A stretch of 64,000 bases of DNA from Desulfobacterales bacterium (GTDB lineage: Bacteria > Desulfobacterota > Desulfobacteria > Desulfobacterales > JAHEIW01). The stretch lies in NCBI GenBank assembly GCA_030066985.1, contig JASJAN010000019.1, forward strand, positions 39,962-103,961. Reading direction: 5' to 3'. Position numbers and translations under genes: made by a program. The stretch's first letter is position 1. Each line of letters opens with the position of its first letter. Shown here piece by piece: positions 43,105 through 52,496 of this stretch. The notes under the pieces are model-generated. The model did no database searches. It had not been told where the DNA came from and saw only the letters and a list, made by a program, of their open reading frames with translations.

Positions 43105-43281
43105 TGAAACACAACATTTCAGCTAAGATTGCCAGCCTAACACTCGCCCAAAACACGAAATATCCTTGACATCTGGTTTAGAGTTCCCGTAAAAATCAAT
43201 TTCCTTCAACGACCCGTTGGGCTTGCGCAATCTGCTTCATTCTGTTTATGCTGTGCCCAAATTATACAAAGATTTAGGTGG

Positions 43282-43617
43282 ATGAAAACAATATCCTGGC
43301 AGGATTTTGAAAAAATTGAACTGCGCGCCGGTACGATCAACCGCGTGGAAGATTTCCCGGAAGCAAAGGTGGCAGCATATAAAATTTGGGCGGATTTTGG
43401 CGATTTCGGCACATTAAAATCCAGTGCCCAAGTCACCAAACACTATTCCAAATCAGACCTCCTTGGGCGTCAAATCATCGGTGTCATCAATTTCCCACCA
43501 AAACAAATTGCACACTTCATGTCTGAGTTTTTGGTGACCGGTTTTATCCTTGAAAATGGTGACGTTATTTTGGCAGAGCCACAGCAAAAGGTACCGAATG
43601 GATCGCGATTGGCCTGA
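43282..43617 (+). CDS. csaA: tRNA-binding protein CsaA
   Basis: 111 residues, single tRNA-binding EMAP/OB-fold domain: [20 protein letters not shown] at the N-terminus, [20 protein letters not shown] in the middle, and [14 protein letters not shown] at the end. In B. subtilis CsaA is a secretion chaperone and binds tRNA. Length and motifs fit CsaA rather than the MetRS C-terminal domain. Confidence 0.93.
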   Translation: MKTISWQDFEKIELRAGTINRVEDFPEAKVAAYKIWADFGDFGTLKSSAQVTKHYSKSDLLGRQIIGVINFPPKQIAHFMSEFLVTGFILENGDVILAEPQQKVPNGSRLA

Positions 43618-43701
43618 TAAACGAATTCAGCGAGGCTGCCTGATTAACTGATCCTATAAACAGAATATGGGGCAGCATACCGACAATATAGGATGTGTAA
43701 A

Positions 43702-44190
43702 ATGGTCAGAAAACTAAACCCCGCGGACATCCATTTGATCGGTGTGATTTCCGACACCCACGGACAATTGGCGCCTGAGGTGCAGAAGGCCTTTAAAAAT
43801 GTTGATCTTATTATTCATGCCGGCGACATCGGCGATGCAATGGTGTTAGACAAATTGTCAAAAATAGCACCGGTTATGGCGGTCCGCGGCAATATGGATT
43901 TTGGAAACTGGGCCAACGCGTTGCCGCAAAGCGAAATTATAGAGATCGGTCGCGTCGTATTGTTTGTGCTGCACATGACTGGCCGACTGAAAGAAGACCC
44001 GCAAAAAGCAGGCTATAAAGCCGTCATCAGCGGTCACACCCACCGCCCGGATGTCTATCAAAAAAACGGGGTTACATATGTGAATCCCGGAAGTGCATCC
44101 TATCCCAAGCTGGGTCATCCAGGGTCGGCTGCTTTGATTCACATCAATGGTGAGGACCTGCGCGTGGAATTCATCCATCTGAAAAGCTGA
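43702..44190 (+). CDS. YfcE/MJ0936 family metallophosphoesterase
   Basis: 162 residues from the ATG at 43702 (AGGA upstream; an ATG at 43693 is also possible). Metal-binding motifs occur in the right order: GVISDTHG, IIHAGDIGD, VRGNMDFG, VISGHTHRPDV, and VNPGSASYP. The family hydrolyses phosphodiesters with two metal ions. It precedes the PurF-like gene by 25 bases and shares its transcript. Confidence 0.9.
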   Translation: MVRKLNPADIHLIGVISDTHGQLAPEVQKAFKNVDLIIHAGDIGDAMVLDKLSKIAPVMAVRGNMDFGNWANALPQSEIIEIGRVVLFVLHMTGRLKEDPQKAGYKAVISGHTHRPDVYQKNGVTYVNPGSASYPKLGHPGSAALIHINGEDLRVEFIHLKS

Positions 44191-44215
44191 GTCCACCTGA
44201 AAGGAGAGCTGCATA

Positions 44216-45619
44216 ATGGGAGGATTATTTGGTTGTGTGTCTAAAAATGACTGTTTGAGTGATCTATTTTACGGTACCGATTATCATTCTCACCTGGGCA
44301 CCAAGCGCGGCGGCATTGCGGTGTTGAATTCAAAAGATTTTTCGCGATCGATCCATAACATCGAAAATGACTATTTCAGGTCTAAATTCGAACCGGATCT
44401 TCCAAAATTGCATGGAAACAAAGGTATCGGCATTATTAGCGACCATGATCCGCAGCCGCTGATCATAGGCTCTCATTTGGGGACTTTTGCGATTGTAACG
44501 GTCAGCAAAATTAATAATATCGAAGAGCTGGCCGCTAAAGCCCTGAACAGTAAGCGGCATTTTTCAGAAATGAGCGGCGGCGAAACCAGTCCAACCGAGC
44601 TGGTGGCGATGCTGGTCAGCGAGGCGGAATCCTTTGAAGCCGGGATTCAGCATGCCCAGGAGGCCATCAAAGGCTCCTGCTCGATGCTTTTGCTCACCGA
44701 ATACGGTATTTATGCAGCACGAGACAAATTGGGGCGCACCCCCATCGTGATTGGTAAAAAGGAGGGGGCCTATGCAGCAGCATCGGAATCCTGTTCCTTT
44801 CCCAATCTGGGTTATGAGATGGACATAAATCTGGGGCCCGGTGAGATTGCCTTAATTACGGCCGAGGGCATCGAGCAGAAAAAACCTCCGTATGACCAGA
44901 TGCAGATCTGCGCATTTTTATGGGTGTACTATGGCTATCCGGCGACCAGCTACGAAGGTATCAATGTGGAAGCCACTCGCAATCGTTGTGGCCGGCTCCT
45001 GGCCAAAAATGACAACGTCGATATCGACTTTGTCGCCGGTATCCCGGATTCCGGTATTGGGCACGCCATCGGGTATGCCCACGAAAAAAATATCCCTTAT
45101 GTCAGACCTTTTGTTAAGTACACGCCGACCTGGCCCCGCAGCTTTATGCCCCAGAATCAGAGCATCCGGGATCTGGTCGCCAAAATGAAACTGATCCCCA
45201 TAAAAGAGCTGATCGAGGGCCAGAGGATTCTTTTTTGCGAGGACTCGATCGTACGCGGCACCCAGCTGCAGGACACGATTCAGATTTTATATGAATATGG
45301 TGCTGAAGAAGTGCACATGCGACCGGCCTGCCCTACCCTGATTTATCCATGCGATTTCTTAAATTTCTCAACATCACGATCCACGATGGATTTGGCCGGC
45401 TGCAAAGCCATTGCCACACTGGAAGGCGCAGAGGATAAACATTTAACCGATTATGCCACGGCCGGATCGGAAAAAAACCATGCCATGGTCGATCAGATCA
45501 GACAGCGATTGAAACTGACCTCCCTGCAGTACCAGAAACTGGAGGATCTGGTTGCCGCCATCGGTATGCCAAAAGAAAAACTATGCACCCATTGCTGGGA
45601 TGCCAGCAGTTATTTTTAG
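44216..45619 (+). CDS. amidophosphoribosyltransferase-like protein without the N-terminal Cys nucleophile
   Basis: 467 residues. The start is fixed by AAGGAGA 9 bases upstream, so the protein begins MGGLFGCVSKND, not MCG as in PurF and all class II glutamine amidotransferases. Position 2, normally the catalytic Cys, is Gly. The PRPP loop is kept as ILFCEDSIVRGTQLQ (residues 338-352) together with AGIPDSGIGHAIGYA. Cys232, Cys379, Cys457 and Cys460 sit where the 4Fe-4S ligands of Bacillus PurF lie. Similar MGG-type proteins exist in Bacteroidetes and anaerobes, to my knowledge. It may use free ammonia or another amine, or act as a regulator. A conventional PurF is probably elsewhere. Confidence 0.85.
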   Translation: MGGLFGCVSKNDCLSDLFYGTDYHSHLGTKRGGIAVLNSKDFSRSIHNIENDYFRSKFEPDLPKLHGNKGIGIISDHDPQPLIIGSHLGTFAIVTVSKINNIEELAAKALNSKRHFSEMSGGETSPTELVAMLVSEAESFEAGIQHAQEAIKGSCSMLLLTEYGIYAARDKLGRTPIVIGKKEGAYAAASESCSFPNLGYEMDINLGPGEIALITAEGIEQKKPPYDQMQICAFLWVYYGYPATSYEGINVEATRNRCGRLLAKNDNVDIDFVAGIPDSGIGHAIGYAHEKNIPYVRPFVKYTPTWPRSFMPQNQSIRDLVAKMKLIPIKELIEGQRILFCEDSIVRGTQLQDTIQILYEYGAEEVHMRPACPTLIYPCDFLNFSTSRSTMDLAGCKAIATLEGAEDKHLTDYATAGSEKNHAMVDQIRQRLKLTSLQYQKLEDLVAAIGMPKEKLCTHCWDASSYF

Positions 45620-45653
45620 ATCAACCAAAGGGTGTGGGCATTCAAAATGGACG

Positions 45654-46334
45654 TCATGGGATTGGTTCGTTAAAAGGTCTGATGATAACGATCGATCGCC
45701 GCTGGTCGACGTCAGGCAGGCGGTAATATTCCACTTCAATTGTATATCGATCAGCGGACAAAACCGTTTGCAGTGCTGCCAACGCTTTTTGATCCACCTC
45801 CCCTTTGAGTGCAATAATTCTTCCCTGCTTTGCCAGCAGCGGCACAGCGTTTCTCACAAAAGATGTTAAATCAGATAGCGCTCGACTGATAATGACATCA
45901 AAGGAATTTAGATGTTTAGGGTCCTCCCTTAGTTTTTCAGCACGGATGTGAAGGGCTTCACATTGATTCATGCCGAGTGTTCGGAGGACGTGCTTTAAAA
46001 AGTTGATTTTTTTGCGAACCCCGTCGATCAGCAAAACGGATAAGGATGGTTTTAAAATCTTTAGCGGTAGACCCGGAAAGCCGCCTCCGGCACCAATATC
46101 GAGCAATCGCGCCTTTTCAGGAATGAATTTGGCAGGCACCAGCGAGTCTAAGAAATGCTTGCTGGCAATATCGCGAGGCGCGGTGATGGTCGTCAGGTTG
46201 ATTTTGCGGTTCCAGTGGAGCAACTCGGCAGCATGGGTGGCAAACGCAGTGCAGATGCGCTTATCGATGGCGATGCCCAATTGCTGTGCACCGTTTTTAA
46301 TCAGGTTTTGCCACTCACGGGAACCAATTTCCAT
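45654..46334 (-). CDS. rsmG: 16S rRNA (guanine-527-N7)-methyltransferase
   Basis: 226 residues from the ATG at 46334 (a TTG directly before is possible). GidB/RsmG fold with SAM motif LLDIGAGGGFPGLPL, the substrate-side HFLDSLVPAKF and ISRALSDLTSFV. It makes m7G527 in 16S rRNA. It is convergent with the PurF-like gene. MnmG, frequently next to rsmG, is not present. Confidence 0.93.
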   Translation of the reverse strand: MEIGSREWQNLIKNGAQQLGIAIDKRICTAFATHAAELLHWNRKINLTTITAPRDIASKHFLDSLVPAKFIPEKARLLDIGAGGGFPGLPLKILKPSLSVLLIDGVRKKINFLKHVLRTLGMNQCEALHIRAEKLREDPKHLNSFDVIISRALSDLTSFVRNAVPLLAKQGRIIALKGEVDQKALAALQTVLSADRYTIEVEYYRLPDVDQRRSIVIIRPFNEPIP

Positions 46335-46438
46335 CAAAAATAGGGGATAGATAGGGTAATTTTAGAATGAAAGATGAATCGCTTGATTTCTGAACTTGGA
46401 AAACCTTGAACCCTGAACCTGAAACCCTGGAACCTTTT

Positions 46439-48808
46439 TTAATTAATACACACCCGCCTTACTTCTGCCATATCCGTGAATCCTTTGAATACTTTCATAA
46501 TGCCATCCTGCCGCAAGGTGGACATTCCTTCTTTCATGGCCTGGGCAAAAAGCATTTCAGTATTGGCCTGCTTTTTGATCATCAATTTGATTTTGGCCGT
46601 TCCTTCCATAAGCTCATGGATACCCATCCGGCCGCGGTAACCGGTGTTGGAGCACGCGTCGCAGCCGACGGACTTGCAAAGGGTCATGTCCGGATCATAC
46701 TCGATACCGGTTTGCGCCCAATATTTTTCGCCGTAATCGACATATATCATCTCATATTCTTCTTTGGTCAGCGGATATTCTTCCATACAGTCTTTACACA
46801 GGCGGCGCGTCAGGCGCTGGGCCAGCACACCTAAAAATGCATCAGAGAAATTAAGGGGGTTGAGCCCCATGTCGAGCAAGCGGGTAATGGTTTCGGGAGC
46901 ACTGTTGGTGTGCAGGGTGGAAAAGACCAGATGACCCGTCAAAGATGCCTCAATCCCGATGGAGGCCGTTTCCTCATCGCGCATTTCACCGATCATAATG
47001 ACATCCGGATCGGCCCGCAGAAACGCCCGCATCACCCGCGCAAAATCCAGACCAATTTTCGGTTTTACCTCCACCTGGCGCAACCCACCCTGGGTGATTT
47101 CAATCGGATCTTCGGCCGTCCAGATTTTGATTCCCGGTTTGTTGATATAGCTGAGGATCGCGTGCAGCGATGTGGTTTTGCCTGAACCGGTGGGGCCCAC
47201 GGCCAAAACCAGCCCATAAGGCTTGGCGATGATGCGTTTCATTGCCTTGGTGTTGCGCTCGGTCATACCCATCTCTCCGAGTTCCATCGCCCCAGCCGAG
47301 GCCAATATTCGGAGAACCACATCTTCAAACCCCCCTTGAGTGGGCAAGGTGGCCACCCGGAGTTCAAATGTGGGCACGCCTTTACGCTTGAACTTGATCT
47401 TTCCATCCTGGGGCAGCCGCCGTTCAGCAATATCCAGGTTAGACATGATTTTGACCCTAGAAACGATTCCGCGAACCATTGAATTGGGAACTTTCATATA
47501 CTCCTGGCAAACGCCATCCAATCGAAAACGGATAGATGTTGATTTGGCAATCGATGAGGGCTCGATATGAATATCGGAGGCATTTTTACGATATGCAGCG
47601 ATAATGGCTTGATCCACCAGCTTGACGATTTTGCCAGAAGCCTCGTCGTAGCCTTCATCTTCCTCTTCCTCTTCCTCTTCTTCTTCAAATGAAACATCCG
47701 GAATTAAGTCAAAATCATCCATCGCTTGATCAGCGGTTTTGTAATCCTGGACCGCCTGACCCCCGTCAAAGAACAGTTTGATGTATTGCTCGATGTCTTC
47801 ACGGGTGGCGACGGTAAAATTGATCCGATTTGATTTCATCAAGGCCTTGATATTATCGGTTTTGTTCAGATCCCGCGGATCGTCGACAAGAATCTCCACT
47901 CCTTCTTTATCCCAGGCCATGGGAACCCAGTATTCGTTGAGCAAAAACGCTTTTTTCAGATTGGACAACAGCTCCACCGGAACCGTAAAAGAGGGATCAT
48001 ACTCGCGAAATTGGGTATCGTAGAAAAGCGAAAAGGATTTGCCGATGACCGCCTTATTGATCTTGTTGTGTTCAATCAGAACAAATTCGACACTTTTGTT
48101 CATCTTTTTGGCCAAAGTAAATGCCTGCTGCAGCTGCTCGGTCGTCACCATTTTCTCACGCAATAGGTAATCGTATTTGGAACCGCTTGTGAAGGAGCGG
48201 GCAATCGAATCCATCCGCTTTTTGATTTCCGTATTATCCGGAGCCAACTTGTTGGCTGCCTTATAGTTGTCGAGGGCCACTTCGCGATGATCGCGTTTTT
48301 CCATCTCTTGGCCAAAAAGAAAGAAAATCTCGGCCGTAGCCTCATTGGCCAGTTTTAGCGGTTTGATCAGTTTGTCGAATTTTTCAGATGCCTTGGAGGG
48401 AGAATGTAGCTTTATGAGACATTCACTGATTTCGGGCATTATCTTAGCAATCGGATAATCTTCTTTTAATAGCTTGGCATATTCAGGCAGCGCCTCGCCA
48501 TGAAGACCCATTTCCTTGAAAGCAGAAGCGCTGTCTAAAATTGCCGGGACATCTCCCTGATTAGACAAACTGTTTCGCAGCAAAGTAATGTCTTGGGCTG
48601 AAACCCCTTTGGGTGCGGTCTGCTCTTCATTGTCAATTTCATGTTTGAGCAAACGGATACGTTTTTGAATTTTATCGTGGGTCTGGCTATCCTGGTCTGC
48701 TGAAACGATCTCAATAATGTTTTCATAAATTCTAAGAGAATCTTCAAAAAGACCCATCGAACGGCAAACTTCGGCCTCGTTTATTTTGGATTCGATCTCA
48801 GTGCTCAT
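46439..48808 (-). CDS. GspE/PilB-type secretion or pilus ATPase with TPR-like N-terminus
   Basis: 789 residues, longer than typical PilB (570). Residues 1-205 are TPR-like helices (SMGLFEDSLRIYENIIEIVS, EVALDNYKAANKLAPD). Residues 215-345 are an MshEN/T2SSE-N domain (LLREKMVTTEQLQQAF). A run of nine acidic residues (375-383) links to the ATPase: Walker A VGPTGSGKTTS at 538-547, Asp box, Walker B DPDVIMIGEMRDEETA, and the zinc-binding cysteines LCKDC...CDACSNTGYRGRMG. It powers assembly of pilus or type II secretion filaments. Last gene of a ten-gene set that starts with MglB/MglA homologues; no pilin or platform gene is adjacent. Confidence 0.9.
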   Translation of the reverse strand: MSTEIESKINEAEVCRSMGLFEDSLRIYENIIEIVSADQDSQTHDKIQKRIRLLKHEIDNEEQTAPKGVSAQDITLLRNSLSNQGDVPAILDSASAFKEMGLHGEALPEYAKLLKEDYPIAKIMPEISECLIKLHSPSKASEKFDKLIKPLKLANEATAEIFFLFGQEMEKRDHREVALDNYKAANKLAPDNTEIKKRMDSIARSFTSGSKYDYLLREKMVTTEQLQQAFTLAKKMNKSVEFVLIEHNKINKAVIGKSFSLFYDTQFREYDPSFTVPVELLSNLKKAFLLNEYWVPMAWDKEGVEILVDDPRDLNKTDNIKALMKSNRINFTVATREDIEQYIKLFFDGGQAVQDYKTADQAMDDFDLIPDVSFEEEEEEEEEDEGYDEASGKIVKLVDQAIIAAYRKNASDIHIEPSSIAKSTSIRFRLDGVCQEYMKVPNSMVRGIVSRVKIMSNLDIAERRLPQDGKIKFKRKGVPTFELRVATLPTQGGFEDVVLRILASAGAMELGEMGMTERNTKAMKRIIAKPYGLVLAVGPTGSGKTTSLHAILSYINKPGIKIWTAEDPIEITQGGLRQVEVKPKIGLDFARVMRAFLRADPDVIMIGEMRDEETASIGIEASLTGHLVFSTLHTNSAPETITRLLDMGLNPLNFSDAFLGVLAQRLTRRLCKDCMEEYPLTKEEYEMIYVDYGEKYWAQTGIEYDPDMTLCKSVGCDACSNTGYRGRMGIHELMEGTAKIKLMIKKQANTEMLFAQAMKEGMSTLRQDGIMKVFKGFTDMAEVRRVCIN

Positions 48809-48858
48809 TTAAATTTATGGCCCTTTCATTTAAGGTAACACGACAATAAAAATTTCCT

Positions 48859-49206
48859 TTATTTTTTAAATAGTCGTCCGAATTTTCGACCGGATTTCGC
48901 CGGTTGCAGAGATGTCAACAGAATGTCACAATTTAACCGAATTATTGCAATCGGCACGTATAGCGACATTAAGATCACTAAATACCCCATCTCCGTTTTA
49001 CGGATATAGACGCGGCCTTTTTCAAAAATCAAGTCGGTCTCGCGCATGCCCTCAAGAGATTCAATAAAGAATTTCCAATCCCGTTGTTCGGGTGCCTCTT
49101 TGGGTGCCATCAGAAAGTCTTTAAAAAGCAATTCACCGTTGGCCTCAAACAGCATGATGCCGGCTACGCCCTCAGTATTTAATATGTCATTAAACAATTC
49201 CCGCAT
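48859..49206 (-). CDS. roadblock/LC7-like small protein (second copy)
   Basis: 115 residues. N-terminus MRELFNDILNTEGVAGIMLF is typical of roadblock domains (helix, then V-x-G-x-x-L-x-D/E strand). It has a central DLIFEKGRVYIRKTEMGYLV beta-hairpin and a helix IIRLNCDILLTSL. The start overlaps the stop of the REC-DUF4388 gene by one base, hence coupled translation. It could regulate the GTPase encoded upstream or bind the ATPase downstream. Confidence 0.75.
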   Translation of the reverse strand: MRELFNDILNTEGVAGIMLFEANGELLFKDFLMAPKEAPEQRDWKFFIESLEGMRETDLIFEKGRVYIRKTEMGYLVILMSLYVPIAIIRLNCDILLTSLQPAKSGRKFGRLFKK

Positions 49207-50219
49207 CAGTTGCTGATAACCCTCAAAATTTTATCTCTGGGGCACCGGGGATCAACGGTAAGCACTGTGGTCTTTTGACCCGGTACCAGAATGTAATCGT
49301 TGCTATCACCCTTATCAATGTATGCGAGCATAAATTTACCCATATTGAAAAACGTCCCAATTTTCGATAGCTGTGTGACATGGCTGTCCCAGAGTGCATC
49401 CTGGTATAAATCTTCCAGGCCACATTGCTGCCCGATTTCTGCTTCTATTTTCGCCTTGAGCCGGTTAAGCCGTTGCACCGGTGTTTCCGGCTGAGACTTA
49501 ATCTGCTCCATGACACCTTCGGGCACGACTTCCGGCTCTTCTTCCTCATCTTTACGTCGCATGGCCTCCAAAATAAGCGGTTGCAAATCGCTGTGAATTT
49601 TATTTTCCTTTAAAGCGCAGCCATTCTGGATTGAAAGATTGACCGCATCCCATGAAAAAATTATATGAGCGGCAGCCTCCCCTTGCATTTTGTTGACCCG
49701 TGCATCTAACAATTCACCATCTCTGAAAAATAAAATTCCTTTTTGGGCGCTAGCTTTTTCCTCCAAGCGAATCGTACAGGTTTTTTGCTCCATTTCAATT
49801 AACTGTAAAAACATACCGGAAGATATGTTATGCAGGGTGCCGCCTTCAGATTCCTTTCTTAGTGTTATTAAAATCTGACGGGCCAAATTTTCGATCAAAA
49901 AAGGCTTGGCAATATAACCGACCGCCCCCCCCTCACGTGCAAGTTGTTCCATTTCCGGCGTGCTGTAACCGGTAATAATAATGACCGGTATGTCCGGGTA
50001 ATGCTGCATGATATGGGCCAGTAATTCAAAACCGTCCATATTGGGCATTTTCAAGTCGGTAACAACCAAGGAAATGATATTTTGTTTCAAAACTTCAAGA
50101 GCTTGCACACCGTCCTCAGCCAACAATACAGCAAAGGACTCCAAGTAGCGCTTGAAGCCCTCTTTGAGGGCATGCAGCATCTCTGTGTCATCATCTACCA
50201 GCAGAACGTTCTTTATCAT
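49206..50219 (-). CDS. response regulator with DUF4388 (PATAN) output domain
   Basis: 337 residues. Residues 1-120 form a receiver domain: NVLLVDDDTEM, phosphoacceptor Asp55 in VVTDLKMPNMDG, Lys in GYIAKPFLIENL. Residues 130-235 resemble DUF4388/PATAN (SGMFLQLIEMEQKTCTIRLE, ILFFRDGELLDARVNKMQGE). A C-terminal half (RLNRLKAKIEAEIGQQCGLE) has no match I recognise, but its strand pattern is roadblock-like. It overlaps the kinase-like gene by four bases (ATGA) and likely receives signals from it. Confidence 0.85.
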   Translation of the reverse strand: MIKNVLLVDDDTEMLHALKEGFKRYLESFAVLLAEDGVQALEVLKQNIISLVVTDLKMPNMDGFELLAHIMQHYPDIPVIIITGYSTPEMEQLAREGGAVGYIAKPFLIENLARQILITLRKESEGGTLHNISSGMFLQLIEMEQKTCTIRLEEKASAQKGILFFRDGELLDARVNKMQGEAAAHIIFSWDAVNLSIQNGCALKENKIHSDLQPLILEAMRRKDEEEEPEVVPEGVMEQIKSQPETPVQRLNRLKAKIEAEIGQQCGLEDLYQDALWDSHVTQLSKIGTFFNMGKFMLAYIDKGDSNDYILVPGQKTTVLTVDPRCPRDKILRVISN

Positions 50220-51277
50220 TGGTCTTCCTTGGGATCATTGGACCAGGAGGATTTTTCGATGTCGACGATTTTAATGCCGGCAACATAGTCCATGGCCTCA
50301 TATTTTCTAATCCTGCCTAATTTATCGGTAATATCATTCATTTTCTTAATCTGATTATGAATTTTAACGATCTTTGCATAAAGTCGGTTGTCCTCTTTCA
50401 TTTCAGACAAGATTTCATTGATCTGGTTATTGACAATGGTCAACGGCTGATTCAAGCGATGGGCCACACCGCCGGCCATTTCCAAAACGCCCTGAAATTT
50501 TTGACTTTCCGCCTGTTGTCGTTGTTGAATGAGAATTTGGGTCACATCTTTGGTAATACATTTGATATGATGTGCGCGCCCGTTTGTTTTGATCAAGAAG
50601 GCCTGACATTTAAGATGGCGCACTTTTGATTTGCCGTCCAAAATGGACAATATTGTTTCGCTGCGACCGATTTTAAAAATATCCGCCAGAAAAATCATAA
50701 ACAGGTCCCGGTCGCTGGGTGCCAAAAACTCAGATAGCGATTTTCCCACCAACTTGCTCTTGGGTACGCCGAAGAATTCTTGCGCTGCCGGATTCACATT
50801 GATCAACTCTCCGCGAAGATCAAACATAATGATCATCTGGGGCAGATTTCCAGCAGGTCCTTCAATTTTGGGTGTGCCCGTGTTGGGATCAATATCGGCG
50901 GTAATTTCCTTTAGAACACCATCCAGATTGGTGACGATACCGTCATCATCAAGGATGGCTTTAGCGGTAATCGCACACCATATGGGCGTACCGTCCTTTT
51001 TTTTAAGCGCCACAGGCAGATCGAAAACCCCGCCGGCCTTAATGACCGTATGAACGATATGGCCGCGATCCTTTTTGTTCTGATAAAATTCCACGACCGG
51101 ATAATCAACAAGGTCCCGCGCGGACTCAAAGCCCAATAGATTCGCAAATGCTTGGTTGCAATAAACTATTTTACCTTCAACGGTGGAGCGAAACAGGGGC
51201 GCTGGTAGGCCGTCAAAGAACTCAGCAGCCCTGCGAGCAGAATAATCTCCGTTATGCATTAAATTTTCGCCACCCAT
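50216..51277 (-). CDS. PAS-PAS-HisKA histidine kinase fragment without ATPase domain
   Basis: 353 residues. Two PAS domains: residues 17-125 (FFDGLPAPLFRSTVEGKIVY, GFESARDLVDYP) and 145-250 (MIIMFDLRGELINVNPAAQE). A dimerisation helix with the H-box EMAGGVAHRLNQPLTIVNNQ (His273) follows. The protein stops about 70 residues later (WSNDPKEDQ), with no N, G1 or G2 boxes, so no HATPase domain exists. The stop overlaps the next gene's start by four bases, so the end is genuine and not a sequencing break. It may be phosphorylated in trans or act as a histidine phosphotransfer protein or dimer scaffold. Confidence 0.88.
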   Translation of the reverse strand: MGGENLMHNGDYSARRAAEFFDGLPAPLFRSTVEGKIVYCNQAFANLLGFESARDLVDYPVVEFYQNKKDRGHIVHTVIKAGGVFDLPVALKKKDGTPIWCAITAKAILDDDGIVTNLDGVLKEITADIDPNTGTPKIEGPAGNLPQMIIMFDLRGELINVNPAAQEFFGVPKSKLVGKSLSEFLAPSDRDLFMIFLADIFKIGRSETILSILDGKSKVRHLKCQAFLIKTNGRAHHIKCITKDVTQILIQQRQQAESQKFQGVLEMAGGVAHRLNQPLTIVNNQINEILSEMKEDNRLYAKIVKIHNQIKKMNDITDKLGRIRKYEAMDYVAGIKIVDIEKSSWSNDPKEDQ

Positions 51278-51386
51278 GGGGCCAAGCCTTGCTAAAAGGG
51301 TTTGGAATAAAATTGCGAACGCTCATTTTCTTGTGGGGCATAGCTTAAGTCCAATGTCCAATATCGGCAAACAAACGCTCGCAAAG

Positions 51387-52385
51387 TTAAATGTCAATTT
51401 CTGTAAAGATAACATCATGATAGACCAACTCTTCTGCATATTCTTGTGACCACAACTCCAGATTCTGCAAAAGCGCTGAAAACAACCCCAAGTCATGGGC
51501 CATTTCCTTGACAACCTCAACCACACCCTGCACCAGGTCTGTGTCGCTAACCTGCCCGGAAAAGGTGATTTTTTTACCAGCATATTCGAATTCGCCTGCA
51601 AACGGGTCCAAAAAAGCAAAGCGGTCTGCATTAGCAACACATTTTTGTTTGAGCAATTTTTGAAAATCCGTCTTTTTTTTCGATTTTTCAGAAACCACCA
51701 CTTCGAATATGGCGAGCAAAGCCTCTATCATTATAATGGCGTTATCTGAAGTTTCCTCTTTTGCCGCCATCAGTGTTGATATGTGTTGGATGTTTTTTAG
51801 TTGAATTCGGCAAACGTTAAAGGTGCCTCCCTGTTCTTTGGTTTTCTCAATAAGTAGCTGCTGATGTTCGCTGGAAGGACTTGGCGCACCGTTGCTCCAA
51901 GAACAGGTGCCCCCCTTGATTTTCCCGTTGATTAAGAAGATAAAGCCACTTTGCGCGCCGCTACCGATACTGATGTCAATATAGCCAGTCAGTTTTTCTG
52001 AGCTCATTTTTTTGATGAGGCCTTCGAGATCTGTAAATTCAGTGCTCAGGTCTTTGTAAATTTTTTCTGCAGTTGGAATACCGGCCCAGTAATAGACTTC
52101 TTCTAGATCGATCTGATAGACGTTTACATGAAAATTATGCGCCGGGTCGGCCGCCATGAGGCGCTCGACCGCTGCATCGCCTGCAAGGGTGAGATGTCTA
52201 TCTTTAAATACACCACTTAACAGCTGATCTTGATCGAAGAAAATAACACCCTCGGATGCGTGCGATTTAAAATGAACACCACCTGATCCGATTTCACCCT
52301 GAAAATGCTCCAAAAGCTTTCTTACATCTAGATAATAGGCGTTTAAATTTTCAAGCACAGGCTGCTGTTTTGGAATAACAACCAT
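51387..52385 (-). CDS. unknown protein, possible DUF4388-like modules
   Basis: 332 residues, cytoplasmic. The beta-rich patterns GVIFFDQDQLLSGVFKDRHL (residues 47-66) and TGYIDISIGSGAQSGFIFLI followed by NGKIKGGTCSW (about residues 134-165) resemble DUF4388 strands with the FFxxGxLxxA motif, hinting at two such modules. A C-terminal helical part (TDLVQGVVEVVKEMAHDLGL) follows. AAGGAG precedes the ATG. It belongs to the MglA/MglB cluster. I do not recognise a function. Confidence 0.65.
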   Translation of the reverse strand: MVVIPKQQPVLENLNAYYLDVRKLLEHFQGEIGSGGVHFKSHASEGVIFFDQDQLLSGVFKDRHLTLAGDAAVERLMAADPAHNFHVNVYQIDLEEVYYWAGIPTAEKIYKDLSTEFTDLEGLIKKMSSEKLTGYIDISIGSGAQSGFIFLINGKIKGGTCSWSNGAPSPSSEHQQLLIEKTKEQGGTFNVCRIQLKNIQHISTLMAAKEETSDNAIIMIEALLAIFEVVVSEKSKKKTDFQKLLKQKCVANADRFAFLDPFAGEFEYAGKKITFSGQVSDTDLVQGVVEVVKEMAHDLGLFSALLQNLELWSQEYAEELVYHDVIFTEIDI

Positions 52386-52496
52386 GTTGACTCCTTAGAT
52401 ACGATCTTATAACGCGGACCCAATAGGCACTGCCACTTTTTCCGGTGATATCCCAGACATCACCGGCATTTCCAAACAATGAGACGGCATGACCAA

